Origin: Trichostrongylus colubriformis
Lineage: Eukaryota; Nematoda; Chromadorea; Rhabditida; Trichostrongylidae
NCBI GenBank assembly: GCA_963978905.1
Contig: OZ022258.1
Location: forward strand, 36,951,282 to 37,015,281
Reading direction: 5' to 3'
DNA: 64,000 nt
Part shown: positions 1 to 11,360 of the stretch, in pieces
How positions within the stretch are numbered: the stretch's first letter is position 1
How the letters are laid out: every line of letters starts with the position of its first letter
Translations under genes and position numbers: made by a program
Notes under the pieces: generated by a model
What the model was told of the DNA's origin: nothing
The model's input: the letters and a program-made list of their open reading frames with translations, nothing else
Databases searched by the model: none

Positions 1-100
1 ATTCCGCAGCTGATGTTGCATTCCGAATTTTTTCAAAGGGAGTGCTTGAAGCGTTACATAGATTCAAGCGCAAAAGGCACAGTAACCTAATAATAGTTCA

Positions 101-860
101 GTGAGAAGGGTTAAGGGAAATTCGGAAGAGAATATGACGCAAAGAAATACGCCTTCGGTTAGTGACAATTGCGGAAAATTCGTGGTACTACCCCAATCTT
201 TGGATAGGAAAGTCACAGATCTAGCAGATACGAGCTTTCATCGCCAACCAGCAGAAAAAGCATTTCACCTCCACACTCAAAGTTGAACACATTATGGGGT
301 GGAAATGAGCAAATCAGCAAGGCTTGACGACAGATTCATCCGAAGGCTCAAACTAGAAAACCCTATGTTTCAAGTCCTTTATAACCTAGTTGAAACTCAC
401 AAATCTTTTGCCGAAGACATGTGTTCACATCTGCAGCACGTTTGCTAGATTAGAACTATGATAATCTGTGTGAATGGACCCACCAACCGCATCTCATGAT
501 TTCTCAACAAAATTATCGGTGAACTCCTCATTCATATACCGTCATATTTATCGAATACGGGACAATCACATTTATCGAATACGGGACAATTTAAGGATCG
601 TTTACGTTCATGCAGACTGGGAAACGACTGTGTTATAGAATCGTTTGACGTGTCTGCGCTTTACACCAACGTCAGCACCGGTGAGGTTTCAGAAAGCACC
701 GACCTTAGTTATTCGGTGCAATATCTGTTAAAAAATAGCTTTCATGTATTTGTACTTGAATTTTTATCGGTGATGTGTTTAAGCAAATTAAAGGGGCTGC
801 TCAAGTGGTAATTCAATTCGCTTGTGGCCGATCTCACTCTTTCTAGTCAGATATGTGACA
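101..860 (+). pseudogene. Penelope-like element reverse transcriptase relic
   Basis: This is a decayed reverse transcriptase of the Penelope-like type, whose role was reverse transcription of its own RNA. Readable blocks in order: a segment with CGKFVVLPQSLDRKV (frame of 101-286); PTNRIS followed by a stop and FLNKIIGELL near 480-530; IESFDVSALYTNVS at about 635-695, the conserved RT palm block; and, after frameshifts, a QRLWPIS-like remnant near 810-845 of the next RT block (normally GLAMGQRLAP). In-frame stops and shifts show it is dead. No GIY-YIG endonuclease domain is visible downstream. Family assignment rests on the linear order of these blocks; a related RT class cannot be excluded. 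Confidence 0.72.
546..590 (+). repeat. 24-bp in-frame tandem duplication inside the RT relic
   Basis: The 21-mer starting atttatcgaatacggg occurs at 546-566 and again at 570-590 with a 24-bp period. The duplication adds eight codons (reading LSNTGQSH) without shifting the frame, so it may predate decay of the element. Confidence 0.85.
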
Positions 861-987
861 GTATATTAAAGAAGTACATGAAGAGAGTATAGAAGTCAAA
901 AAGACACACAACTACGAACCTTGTAGCATGACTATTGAAATTATGCTATAAGCTTCAAAAAACCCTCAGGCTGTGCAATAGATTCGT

Positions 988-1678
988 TTTCATTCCCTGT
1001 ATTTCACAACACTCTAACTTTCACAATATTTATAAGTGTATTGGATAGAATTTCGCTCTACAAAAAAAGCTTTATTTGTTTTTCGAATCCTTGAGTTTTT
1101 CAGTGTTCATGAGAGTTAGAGAAGGAGTAATCAAAAGCCAAAAAGTTGCTTTTTGGCCCTCTGTTTTTCCTCGTCTACATTAAGTATCAGGAACAATATA
1201 CATTTTTTTTGATAGAATTTTTTCTGCTCTACGAAAGGGTACTTTTCTGCTTTACGAAAGGGTACTACTGCTTTTTGGATCATTCTGTTGTTCAGTATTT
1301 CCAAGGTATATAAGTGGTGTACCTATGTTAGCTGAAATCTGCACTTTCGGCACCTGCCTTTTTTTCACTAAAAATCGAGCTTCCATCAATTAGCTTTGTT
1401 AGACTATGCGCCGTCAATTATAACGATAAATTGTTCAGCGACGTATTTATACCCCTTCGAGAAGTTCGGATAGAGCTCGATCGTAGGCGAAGGTGAAGAC
1501 ATGTCCGAAGATCAACGTTTTGACTTTTGATTACTCCTCTTCTAAGACCCATTAATATTACAAACAAAGGATCAAAAAACAATAATAGTACTGTCTCATA
1601 GAGCTAAAGAAGTCATCGAATATATGTATAGACTTTGTGAAAGATAAAGATAGTGTTGTGAAGCACAGGGAATAAAAA
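988..1678. repeat. inverted-repeat (foldback/MITE-like) element
   Basis: Two outer arms (about 988-1030 and 1631-1678, sharing cattccctg and ttcacaacact in inverse order) and two inner arms (1111-1148 and 1516-1546, sharing ggagtaatcaaaag with its complement ctttt gattactcc) fold onto each other over roughly 700 bp. A third weaker pair is at 1070-1094 and 1553-1585. Between them is a 22-23 bp tandem duplication (tctacgaaagggtac, about 1226-1266). No transposase ORF is present. A non-autonomous DNA element with long imperfect arms is likely; no target duplication was resolved. Confidence 0.6.
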
Positions 1679-2211
1679 TGGCATGAAACTGTTTCACAAC
1701 TTCATATTTTAAGTTTGTAACAGACGAAAAAGATACGTGATGTCTACGTTAAATTAACAATGGCTGCGTCTGACATGTAGCCTGAAGAGTTAATGCTGGA
1801 GACAATATAAAAGCAAAGTTTGTATAATGTGTTACATAAGTTAGTTATCCGAATTGGCGGTGTTAGCCTCTCTTCATTATTATAAAATTCATTCATTACC
1901 ATTTCTCGTTGAGCGCTAAATGGCCCACATTTTCATAATGCACACTATTTCAAAACCGGATGCATTGTTCTCACAATGAAACATGCTTGGTCCAAACCAG
2001 TCGGCTATCACAAGAAAAGGCTGCAGAGAATCTAATATTATACTAAGAAGGAATCCGCAGCTGACTAAGGAAAGGAAGACATGGATTCGGTCTTAATGTG
2101 AATCCTTTGAAATCTACTGTATAGTTACACACTTGTCCACGACTGAAAGCTCATCCACTCTTTTGTTCTTTCTTTTATCCGTAGCGGTCACCAAATCTCA
2201 CAAAGATGATG
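1679..2211. other. no supported gene
   Basis: No splice-consistent coding exon, RNA gene or clear repeat is visible here. Confidence 0.5.
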
Positions 2212-2393
2212 ACTAGCGATTTATAATGCGGCGGGCCTCCACTAGCCTTGTTCGGCGTCAAATCCAGTGTTAGTGTGTGAGTTCACCGCTACTAGCACCC
2301 TTCACCCAAGTTTACGCCCTTTGGGTTACAGTGAATGCTAGACTGGTGCTGGAGTTAACTCACTGTTACAGTCCTCACACCCTTTATAAATCG
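2212..2393. repeat. hairpin-like short repeat element
   Basis: The ends carry gatttataa (2217-2226) and its inverse ttataaatc (2384-2392), with inner inverse segments around ttcacccaag and ctttgggttacagtgaa. No coding capacity. It resembles a small structured MITE. Confidence 0.5.
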
Positions 2394-3924
2394 TCTTCCT
2401 ATCGAATACCGTATCACACCCACTGGAATCAATTGGAGTATTGTTACGCGCGGTGAACCATTACTCTAGCGCGACTCTCCATGTTTGCTTGTCTCCGGCA
2501 CAACAGGTTGACGAGATATACCGGCATTATCTGCATAATATGAACTCTTTTATAAATATACAAAAACTCAACCAGAAACCTAGCACTGTATTTCTCTCTG
2601 AAACGTGTATTATGTCGATACATGTTCTATTTTTCACGTACATCTTCCTCACAGAGTGAATAACTACTGGATCCTCGAATGGAATATCGGAATGGTAGCA
2701 GTTAGAGGAAAGGATATGATTCCTTTCTGAAACACCAAAAAAAGTTAATCTTGCCTTTAGATGCTCGAAGGCACACGCGTGAGTCACCGTGCACAGAAGT
2801 CGAAATAGAGATGCTGCATTGCTCTGTAGTGTAGAAAAATAGTTGAGGAAGCTCATTGAAAAGAGAAATTGTTATAGAAACTCACTGAAACTCCAAAAAC
2901 TAGACTGATCTTCATGATACTGGCTTTTACTTTTCCGCAAGCTAACAGTGCTCGTAAGCACTTCCAACGAAATACACCAGTCGCGTATTCGCGTGTGCAA
3001 TAAGAGAAAAGGAAGAGAAAGAAGGGAAACAGAAGAGAAGCGATCTGTGCAAAGTTCAGGTTGTAAGGAGATGACAAATGCAAGTCTGAAACCGCGCCAA
3101 CCCATACAATCACGCACACTGATCGTTGGGTGGATAGAAATTGTTCTTACTCGATATAAAACTTTAACTATATAAGAAGTTGGAACTATCACGGCTTTTT
3201 AACTTTACACTAAAAAGGCATTTCTGAATGATTTCTCTTAGCGAGCTCGAATTTGGTCGGGCAGCAACGGAGGCATCTGCAAGAGAAGGACTGCAAGGGA
3301 AGGAGTTGATGGGCTGGACAAGGTTCTCTCTGGAGGGCAGAAATGAAAACAAGTAGCTTTAATTGATCGAAGCGCTTCGATAAGGATAACAGAAAGCGCT
3401 GAACGTCGGTATCAGCAGAGGATAGATGAAGTATTTACCCTCTTCACACAGATGTGGATAAGACCTCGAGTACCTCTGTTTAGCAAAAACTCGCAAAATT
3501 GGTACTGCGCGACTTTACGAAGCAGCGGTCGCGACGGGAATCGTCTCCCACAAACTGAACTAATTACAAGCTAAGGCCCACTTTCCTCCTTTATACTCGT
3601 CAGAACTAGCGCTAAGTAACCCCCATTTTTTCAAACGCTTTTATCAAAAGAGATGAGCAAATATGCGTCATGTTGGCAAACGTGTGACAGGTCGAACGCA
3701 TATTCTATGAGAAAAGATGTAGTCACAGCCAAGTTGTGATTTACCAAAGGCAGAGTTGCGAGAGCCGGCCAAAACGACTTAGCGGTTATGGAGACATGCA
3801 TTACAAAAGATTCGGTGTAAAGTGAACTAATTGCACGACAGGAGCTTAGGCGCCCTATTCGATACGATTCTACATTTGAATGACCGTGAAATGCGCCTTC
3901 AAATATTCGCCAGGATAGCATTAC
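2394..3924. other. no supported gene; possible 3' region of the minus-strand receptor
   Basis: Short open frames on both strands overlap each other and lack family motifs. Minus-strand frame continues from the receptor exon to 3631 but past its GTAATG splice donor, so it is probably intronic. Confidence 0.4.
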
Positions 3925-4065
3925 CTTGCTGATGCATCCTTGTAACATTTTCATGATTTCATTCCTTATTTCCAAGTTGAATGCCAAGCACGTCCATGGG
4001 TGCACACAGGACAGCAAGCAGTATACCAGCGGTCCCAGTGTTCTCCAGGTACGAAGAATTGTTAT
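3925..4065 (-). CDS. chemoreceptor (7TM GPCR) TM7 exon
   Basis: A 47-codon exon bounded by acceptor cctcccag (just above 4065) and donor AAG/gtaatg (just below 3925), phase 0 at both ends. It encodes LGPLVYCLLSCVHPWTCLAF and then NLEIRNEIMKML. This matches the end of a nematode 7TM chemoreceptor: a hydrophobic TM7 with HPW in the place of NPxxY, followed by a charged helix-8 segment. I could not find the TM1-TM6 exons upstream (4066-5500) with confidence, so the gene is partial here or broken. The family (Srx, Srsx or Srv type) is not decided. No start codon belongs to this exon. Confidence 0.6.
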
Positions 4066-6249
4066 CTGGGAGGTTTCTATACGCTTGTGAGACAACGTGT
4101 ACAATTCAATTAATAACCATTATCTAAATGAGATGTAAGAAACAGAGGAAAAAAGTCACTGTGCTCACGGCTCACACGCCAAGTATACAGATCATTGAGT
4201 GATGAAAGAGATAAAAGTAATGGGGAAAGTATCTCTGACGTGTTTTTCCTTAAGCAGAATCAAGCTGTGGCTTGCTAATTTCACCGTCACCAAAACATGA
4301 AGCCGTTAGTCGGCGCCCTCAGGGTTCAATACACCCACTGCCTGAAACAGCAGAGTCAACTTCCGAGGTGAGTCGCCTATGGGAAGCTTTCTAAGGAATA
4401 ACGCTTCAGTTCGCGGAAGCCACTGGCATCGAAAGGAAGAAGCGTGCGATTGATCAGGTTCTGCTTGCTACGGGAATTGCATTTCGATTCCTAACCACGG
4501 AAAAAAGGGAGTGGTTAATAACAGAAAGGGCTATGAAAAGGAAGAGAACAGTGGTGAGCAGAGCTTCTGCGCCTATGGGCGATCATCAACGGAAAATTCG
4601 TGAAGTCGGTTCTGGAGGAGTTAGGATGGGGGGAAAGGATGATTAATAAAAGTGAGAGGCGAATTTCGCTGGAGGAGATTGGATCCGGTGAGGATTCCGA
4701 AAGAGGAACCAATATCAAAGCGCGACGTGAAGTAGTGTGTAGACAAGGAAAATCTAATGCATAAGAATGGGAAAAGCGACTATTGGCCGAAATCAAGTAT
4801 AAGATGGCATAGGTAGAGGCTCTATAGACTACGACTATCGATATATCGAGTGAAGTTACGGGTTTGCCGTAGAGGGTCGGAATTGAGTGATGGGCCAGAT
4901 CTGTGGGTGAGAAAGATCACAGTGATGATTGATATTCTATGAAGCAATGGGGCATCGATCGACATCGATTGAATTATTGGTGTCGTGACTCGTGACGACT
5001 TCTGCACTATCAGGGTCCCTGCCATAACCATGACGTGAATACGAAGTTGTTCACAATTTGACCCACTTACCTGAAGGAGATCAGCTAACTCACTTGAGGT
5101 TTCGGGCCAGGTCGTCATTGGCCCAAACCAGCTCCGAGAATCAGTCTTCTTCTTGTCAGCGTCATGAGCAGTAGGTGCTCTCCGCATTCGACTACCATCA
5201 ATCTTCTGTTGTCCGGTTGTGCCAGTTCCCTAGCGTACCTGCCAGCGCTAGACCTTTTGACCTCGTTTAGCTACAACTAGCGCAATCGCTCTCTTTGCAC
5301 GAGGTTTTGTAACGATGGAAGCGAGCACATCGTCCTCTACCAACGGGCAAATGACGTGTCGAACACCACTGGCTAAAGCTGTCGGACAAGACAAGAAGGT
5401 CATCCAAGCCATTCTCACTGTTTCGTTTTCTTGTGGTTCTCAGTGTGTTTTACTGCTGAGTATTTTGTTGACGGTGCGCATACTGTTCGTCAATAATTAA
5501 CACGGGCGAACATGACAATTTGATAATTGATTGATTGCCACGTGACACTAACCATGTGACACAATGTGAAGGGTCCGTATAACTCATATCGGCGGTACCA
5601 TGTTCAACAGCTCACCGCAGTGATTCCAATGCAGTAACGAAACATCTCGGAGGCTTACTCGCAATAGGTTATTTAAGGACAGGACCGCCCTGACCGCATG
5701 GCAGGTCATCTTCTGGCGCTACACCTAGGTTAACACTTGGATGACCCGACAAGCTAACTCATCCATCGTATCTTCATCTTGCACAGTGGGTGCGTCTCAC
5801 GTTGAGGCAATCGGTTTTTTAAAGGTGTGGCAACAGGTAATCGTAACTCAAGATGGGCTGGTACACATCACTAAAGTGAACGAAAGTAGCAATGAAAATG
5901 GCGCCTCACATATATAGTGCTAAATTTATGGGTTTGGCCTGTACTGGTATGACACCACCGAAAATGGCGCCTTTAGCTCGACCGCACTGCTTCGCTTGCG
6001 ACATGCCGCAGTGCGGCATCCTGACATAACGGTACGCACCCTGCAATGCGCGCAGTAGCGTACAGGTGGCGTGTGAAGTGACAAGTGGCACGCATTTCCG
6101 CTTAGCCTATACAGTGATAGAGGAGGGGGTGGTGCCCTTATGCTAGGATTTCGCACCGCGGTACGTAAGCAAAGCGATGCGGACGAGCTGAAGGCGCCCT
6201 GTTGTTGGATCTCATAGCGATTACAAGTCAAGTGTATATGGCGCCTCTC
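4066..6249. other. no supported gene
   Basis: Expected location of upstream exons of the 3925-4065 receptor, but no convincing TM exon was read. The short direct repeat aaaatggcgcct occurs at about 5894 and 5961. Open frames at 4515-4796, 4822-5187 and 5315-5500 have no recognisable motif. Confidence 0.4.
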
Positions 6250-6333
6250 GCATTGCCATGTAACCGCGACAACAACCAACTATAGCGTAGGCATACGCTA
6301 TAGTTGGTTGTTGTCGCGGTTACATGGCAATGC
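6250..6333. repeat. perfect 40-bp-arm palindrome (first of a pair)
   Basis: Arms 6250-6289 and 6294-6333 are exact reverse complements, separated by only 4 nt (ggca). The second arm ends inside the first base positions of the next palindrome. Confidence 0.92.
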
Positions 6334-6414
6334 CACTATTTCGACCACGACGGCCTTTTGCGATGCTCGCACACACAGCATCGCAAAAGGCCGTCGTGGT
6401 CGAAATAGTGGCAT
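6330..6414. repeat. perfect 38-bp-arm palindrome (second of a pair)
   Basis: Arms 6330-6367 and 6377-6414 are exact reverse complements with a 9-nt loop (cgcacacac). It shares 4 bp with the palindrome before it. Confidence 0.92.
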
Positions 6415-6900
6415 AGGGTACACACCCTGGTGGGGACATTGTGAGCAATAGGAAATCTTGAAGTGATTTATCCAAATGATAACTGGAAGGGTGAAGAGAA
6501 TAATGTGTGGCGGAATCCCCGGTAAAAGGAGCATCTCCGGATTTTGAAGGAAGCCTTGCGTCTAACAGGCAACGCTTTTCATAACAAGGTCCGCCTCCTA
6601 GGTTCAACTTAGTTGAAATGGTTAAGGTGTAAAGTAGCAAAAATGATGGTAAAGTGATACTTATCGTATCGTATTACCGCCCGTCGATACAAATTATGTG
6701 CTGCATGACGTGTCAGCCTTCGTGGTGAAAACGTTAACTGGTCAGTATTAGAGATTGGAATGAACGTTACAACAGAATTACCCTTACCACTGCCTTCAAG
6801 GAGTTGCATATTATTCACATCAAATGCATAACTGGCGTACATGGTAGAAGCACACGCAATTTGCATGTTTGTAAAACAAGTGAGATAAATAAAGCGCTAA
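6415..6900. other. no supported gene
   Basis: Overlapping short frames on the minus strand (6298-6866) are shadows across the palindrome and have no motif. Confidence 0.5.
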
Positions 6901-7210
6901 GGCCGCGTTCATAGCCATCGTGATTGGTGCATCAGCGCACCGGCGAATGTAGCCAAAGACACTCATCGATCGCCTGGCCACATCCTGCCGATGTTTTGGG
7001 CGCATCGGCGCATCGGCGAACGTGTGAATGTGCACAGGATTTATATTGATCACAATGTCATTCCCTCCCGAGTTCTGGGTGCATCGGCGGCGATTTGGTT
7101 GTATAATATTTCCATCATCATGTGCGCGCGTCTCTGGGTTGCGCCTGAGCGGCGATACCCCGGAGCGTCGATGCGCCTATGCGCCAATCACGATGGCTAT
7201 GAACGCGGCC
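6901..7210. mobile_element. PIF/Harbinger-type MITE
   Basis: Terminal inverted repeats of about 30 bp begin GGCCGCGTTCATAGCC and end with the inverse. Flanking trinucleotides are TAA at 6898-6900 and TAA at 7211-7213. A TWA target duplication with GGCC-starting ends is characteristic of PIF/Harbinger elements. The interior has repeated gcatcggcg motifs and no transposase. A second family member is at 15799-16033. Confidence 0.75.
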
Positions 7211-7213
7211 TAA

Positions 7214-7410
7214 TGCAGTTGGGGGAGCTCTGCAACAGTCTGCTCTGCGTCTCTAACGTAGGGGTGGAGCGCAGAGACGTGATAACGCTAGCCGAATAGG
7301 GTTCAAATCCTGCATAGAAACGATTCTGATAAAGCAAATTCGTGCTTTTTTCATCCTATATTGGCCTGAGCCTTAAGGAGATTCCTTTTCCCTAGGCTTA
7401 GGCGGATACG
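7214..7410 (+). mobile_element. tRNA-derived SINE-like repeat, copy 1
   Basis: Contains a polymerase III B-box-like stretch gggttcaaatcct (7300-7312) downstream of an A-box-like region and a conserved core (gcgctctaacg ... cgctagccgaat), then a tail with catagaaacgattctgat and a cctaggcttaggc palindrome. A clearly homologous copy lies on the opposite strand at about 57605-57805, where the B box reads gggttcgaactc and a better A box (gggccagtgca) is present. It does not fold as an intact tRNA, so a SINE is preferred to a tRNA gene. Confidence 0.55.
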
Positions 7411-7863
7411 CGTGTTGTTCCCGTCATGTGGTTGTTTGTTCAGTTGAGCGAATTTTTCGTAACATATCAATGGAAGAATAATTCAATTGTATCTAGGCAT
7501 AAAATGACCCCTATAATGAGAGCCTATAAGCAGAGATTGGGCGCGACTTATACTTTTGTCGAGTGCCCTCCCTCCTTCCCCCTCCCCCCCCAACTATTAG
7601 GTTGAGTCGATATGGCTCGGACAAATGGTAGTGATGATTTCTAGAGATCATCACTCCGCAACGAGTTAAAGACACCGGGAGGGGTAATTTTGGCTTACGG
7701 TAGAACAGACGTAGTGTGGACGAGCTTGAGTGGCCGCCATTGCACAAACTCGCCAATTTGACGCCTAGGCATGGTGCCAAAAGAAGATGGTTCTAATATA
7801 GATTTGTTTTTTCCTTTTAGTTTTCACTTTGTTCTTTCTTATATTGTTTCTAGATGTACTTAC

Positions 7864-8087
7864 GGGTCAAATAAAGTCGGGGGGGGGGGGGGGGGAGAGG
7901 CAAAATTTTTACCCACGTCAAAGCTTCTTTCCCTTCCTAGGGTTAGGCTAAAGCTGATGAGACCTATGCTTTGACAGATGCTTTTTAATGTGGGAGGAGG
8001 GGATATCAATTTTAGCCTAAGCCTAGTAAGGGAAAGGAGCATCGACGTCGACGCAAAGTTGCGTCTCCCCCCGACTTTATTTGACCC
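7864..8087. mobile_element. MITE with gggtcaaataaagtcg ends and poly-G
   Basis: Ends gggtcaaataaagtcgggg (7864) and its exact inverse ccccgactttatttgaccc (to 8087). Inside, two inverted blocks carry the telomere-like motif GGCTTAGGC / GCCTAAGCC. The left end has a homopolymer of about 18 G. A related, right-truncated copy is at 62079-62276. Confidence 0.75.
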
Positions 8088-9136
8088 TTCTGAGATTTTC
8101 AGGTATAGAAATGCACAATTAAGAAGATCTATAAGTAAACAAGTAAAATGTGTCACTAGAAAACAGTAAAGAGGAAATAATTCAAAAATAAGGTTACATC
8201 AGGCCGAAGACAAGCTTCAAAATGAACGAAGCGTGGCTCGGCCACGGAAGCTTGCAGTTCGGACGGAAGCGCGCCCCGGGGCCAAATACCGTCTCACGGC
8301 GCGTTTTTCAACGCTGGTTTCGTTACACATTGTATCTACCGAACCCATATGTTTGTTTTCAGACGCCATTGTTTTCGTAAACGTTATTCCGCCCTTGCCC
8401 CCCTCCCGGTGCCTTTAACAGAAATGAACGCGCGAGGTACTGTAAGAGTGCGTGTAAGACAGCGTCAAGTTACAGTAAACCTAATATAGCATACCACCCT
8501 ATTAATTCGTAACCCAACTATCAGACAGCTAGATCTCGCGCATCTTCGAGCCTTTTCACAACATTGCCGCGCAGAGAGCGAGTGAAGGGAGAGGGTACAA
8601 ACATACAGTATGATGACTCATCTGACGACGCATACTTAAGGTCCGCGCTCGCTCGATGGAGGCTTCTTCAAGCTCCTTCTTCTGGACGCCCTGGTATTCG
8701 CGGCCCGGACGCCGCCATGATGGACTCCCCGCTCGCCGTCCACTCGTCATCTGATTCTGCTCGTATCCTCGACTATCGCCTCTGGGGCCCGACACCTTCC
8801 CCCAGGATCAACCGTAATCTTGCGACCGGACTGATCTCGAGTTCGTAATATTCTAATAAATCTGATCTCACGGTTTACTGTATTGTACTATTTATCTGGG
8901 ACGGCACGACCTTCCACTGTACCGTTGGAATGAGTATGGGAAGCTCTTTAAAGTACCGCAAAATAATCACTCCAAAGTAGTTTCATTCCGCCACCATGCC
9001 GCACGAATTCAAGCCGGCCAGAGGCCACATCTGCAACGTCATACTATTTCTATCGCTATCTGGTCAGGAACCCACGGATATTGGCAGACGCTGAAGGGAC
9101 GTTCACAAGGAGCATGCCCCTACTAAAAGTACAGTG
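8088..9136. other. no supported gene; possible 5' flank of mariner relic
   Basis: Two overlapping frames at 8556-8848 are complementary shadows. No mariner 5' terminal repeat was found, so the downstream mariner appears 5'-truncated. Confidence 0.45.
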
Positions 9137-9709
9137 TACTTGTGGCATACAAAGTTTGCGCTAGGCGACTATTCCATCGAAGACGAAAACCGCGGTTGGT
9201 GGAGCGTACACGTTGTAGAGTACTAGAAGCTGCTCGATGAAGGTACAACAGTATTCGCCAACGTCTACTTTCGTCGATCACGAGAATTGAAAGCAAACGT
9301 TCGAAATTCGCAACTGTGGCGGTCACATGTCTACTTCCAGCACGACAACGCGAGACCACACATTGCAAGATCGACCAAGGCCCCCGCTGCTGTCGTACAG
9401 TTGGACCGTGCTTCCACACCAACCGTACTCCCCGATCTGACCCCTTCAATTTCCACCTTTTCTCCCACCTCCAACGCCGCCTGGACGGCCAAGACTTCAA
9501 AACTCGCGACGCGTCAAGAAGGCGCTCGAGAACTTCTCCGAGCTCCAGCCCCTGGCCTTCTGGAGGAAGGGCATCCATTATCTGCCTTACCCGTGGCAGA
9601 AGGTCATCGACATGGAGAATATTTCAATTGAATCCCAGTTGTCGTTGAAATGTTGTACGATAATGATTAAAATTTGTCCATTTGTCCGATTCATATTGAC
9701 TCAACCTAA
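9137..9709 (+). pseudogene. mariner transposase relic, 5'-truncated
   Basis: Frames switch, but the mariner order is clear: FALGDYSIEDEN (end of the helix-turn-helix half and linker), then YFQHDNARPHIARS containing the second catalytic aspartate, a decayed SPDLTPSNFHLF-like block containing the third, and the C-terminal PLAFW / YFN-stop segment ending at about 9631. The right terminal repeat reads inward from 9709 as TTAGGTTGAGTCAATATG, flanked by TA. At least one stop and several frameshifts make it inactive. Its 3' end sits where the last exon of the neighbouring minus-strand receptor would be expected, so insertion may have damaged that gene. Confidence 0.8.
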
Positions 9710-9825
9710 TACATTAGCACCGAAAATAAAGATACAGATTGAAAATCTGGAGCACAATACTTGCCCTTGTGTTGGTAGTGGCTTATTATGGTAAAAAAAT
9801 ACTCGTTCATCTGAAATTAGCTTAC

Positions 9826-11360
9826 CTCACCAAGGTCGTTGAGGATGTACGTACCACCATTGTATACAAATTGTATCATGAAAGCAACCACAAGCCCAGC
9901 CACCTGTACGCAGACACGCACTTCACGCCATCTAGGCGAAACACTTTCGTAAACTTATGCTTCAGAAAGGCTCAGTCTAAGATCTTCTGCTGCTGATCAC
10001 ATCTCTGCTTCTACTTTTCACGTCATGAATTTAGAGCATCTTACCGGCTCATGTGAAAGGTGTTCTTCCGAACGTAACTGAAAAGGAGCACGAAGCAGAT
10101 GATGCAGGTGGCGAATAATAAAGCGGATGTAGACAGTACCATTATATTTGCAAGCTAGGATTGTACTGTTAACGGTTGTCGTAGTTCAAAAGAAAAATGA
10201 AACTGTTTGATAGCACGATCTTACAATATTTCCAAGGCAAGATCCAGAAACTTTTTAAGGGGAGAAACTACATTCGCTGCTAATGACTTATCACAAGCTT
10301 ACTCCTTGTTTCAACATGAAGAAGATATCATGGTTATGTCACAGTCAGCCCACCCTCATGAATATATTGTTCCTCAAATATATAATTGACACACCGCCAA
10401 TAACGATGGTGCCACCGAAATCTCCAGCGTTGGTTTCATTTCGTAGGTCACGTCGTACGGCGGTTGGCTGATAGGGAGCACCATTATAACTCCGATACCC
10501 CATTGAAAAATGGCGAAGAGCGCAGTTGGGGCTCGTGAAATGATCTGAAAAATTAAAAGGAAAACTCAGTGCTCGGCAGTGTCGATTCACGTGGGCAACT
10601 GAGAAATGATAAAAAATGTGGTGCTGTTGACTTATTAAAGTGTTCATTCGCCCCAAACGCATCATTCTGAGCTACTAGTGCTTTCTTTAGGTATCAAGCA
10701 TATTTGCCTAGCTTCAGGAAACTTTCTACACCTTCCACTTCCCTTGTTTTTTGTAGCTACTTATCTGCTGGTGCCACGACCATATAACTCCGTGGTTTGT
10801 AACCATATCGTTTCATTATACCACAACAGTTTTCGAAGGAATCGCCCACGAAAAAATGAGTTCTTTGTTACCCATATATTTATGTTGTATTTGCCTAATA
10901 AGTGCCGCATGCAAAGTTTTACGCGAAAAAGTGAGAATTCGATCAAGACGCAGCTCCCAAAATTCTCGGCCGGGTGGGAGGGGTAAAAGCCCCGCCCCTC
11001 TTCCGTCGCGGTTGAGAACGGAGAGCATGACTGTTTACTTAACTTTCTGTTCCTGCAATGCATATTCGACAGCGGCGGATGACAGGGTGCGCATTTGCTC
11101 GGTTGCCCCGCCCACCCGGCCGAGACTTTGTTGTGCTGTATCTTAGCCGTTTTCATTTTTTTTTTGCGTGAATCCTTGCATGACCCACATTAGGCAAATA
11201 CAACATTAATATATGAGTATCATAAAACTCATATTTCCGTGGACGATCCTTTGAAGACACCGGAAAGGGTACATTCGGCAGCTTATGGTATGTGAAAGTA
11301 GGGATTGTCAGCAGCGTAACAGTAGAGGAAGAATAGGTCGGCCAAAAAAGCGAGATTAGG
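9826..11360 (-). CDS. chemoreceptor-like 7TM GPCR, split gene, possibly broken
   Basis: Minus-strand exons with matching splice phases: 10591-10671 (weak, TM3 region), 10395-10544 (acceptor tttttcag; IISRAPTALFAIFQWGIGV, TM4), 10045-10154 (STSALLFATCIICFVLLFSY then RKN, TM5) and 9826-9931 (WREVRVCVQVAGLVVAFMIQ, TM6). Introns are 46 nt (10545-10590), 240 nt and 113 nt. Phases run 0,0,2,0 and join without a stop, which supports a real gene. A TM2-like segment NLAFLADLFFLYCYAA lies at about 11290-11360, on the far side of the MITE at 10837-11250, but runs into a stop. TM7 and a start were not found. The receptor family is not decided. The gene is flanked or interrupted by a MITE and a mariner, so it may be a pseudogene. 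Confidence 0.6.
10837..11250. mobile_element. MITE, AGGAATCG family, copy A
   Basis: Ends AGGAATCGCCCACG and its inverse CGTGGACGATCCT. Both subterminal regions carry atatttatgttgtatttgc or its inverse, and the interior carries two inverted GC-rich blocks (tctcggccgggtgg and cacccggccgaga). Flanks are TCGA and TTGA, close to the 4-bp TTAA/TCAA duplications of other copies. No ORF of its own. Confidence 0.75.

Noticed and set aside
2853..3192. minus-strand membrane protein
   Set aside because: Hydrophobic run comes from a T/C-rich stretch; overlapping frames on both strands and no splice support.
3631..4104. whole 157-codon frame as one protein
   Set aside because: Good acceptor and donor sites delimit only 3925-4065 with receptor character; the rest is probably intron.
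7295..7320. tRNA gene
   Set aside because: A B box is present but no cloverleaf could be drawn and the copy at 57605 shares long flanking tail; SINE-like repeat preferred.
7864..8087. interstitial telomere
   Set aside because: Only 1.5 units of TTAGGC occur per block, inside a MITE; not a telomeric array.
9123..9578. 151-codon minus-strand frame
   Set aside because: Antisense of the mariner relic at 9137-9709; no motif of its own.
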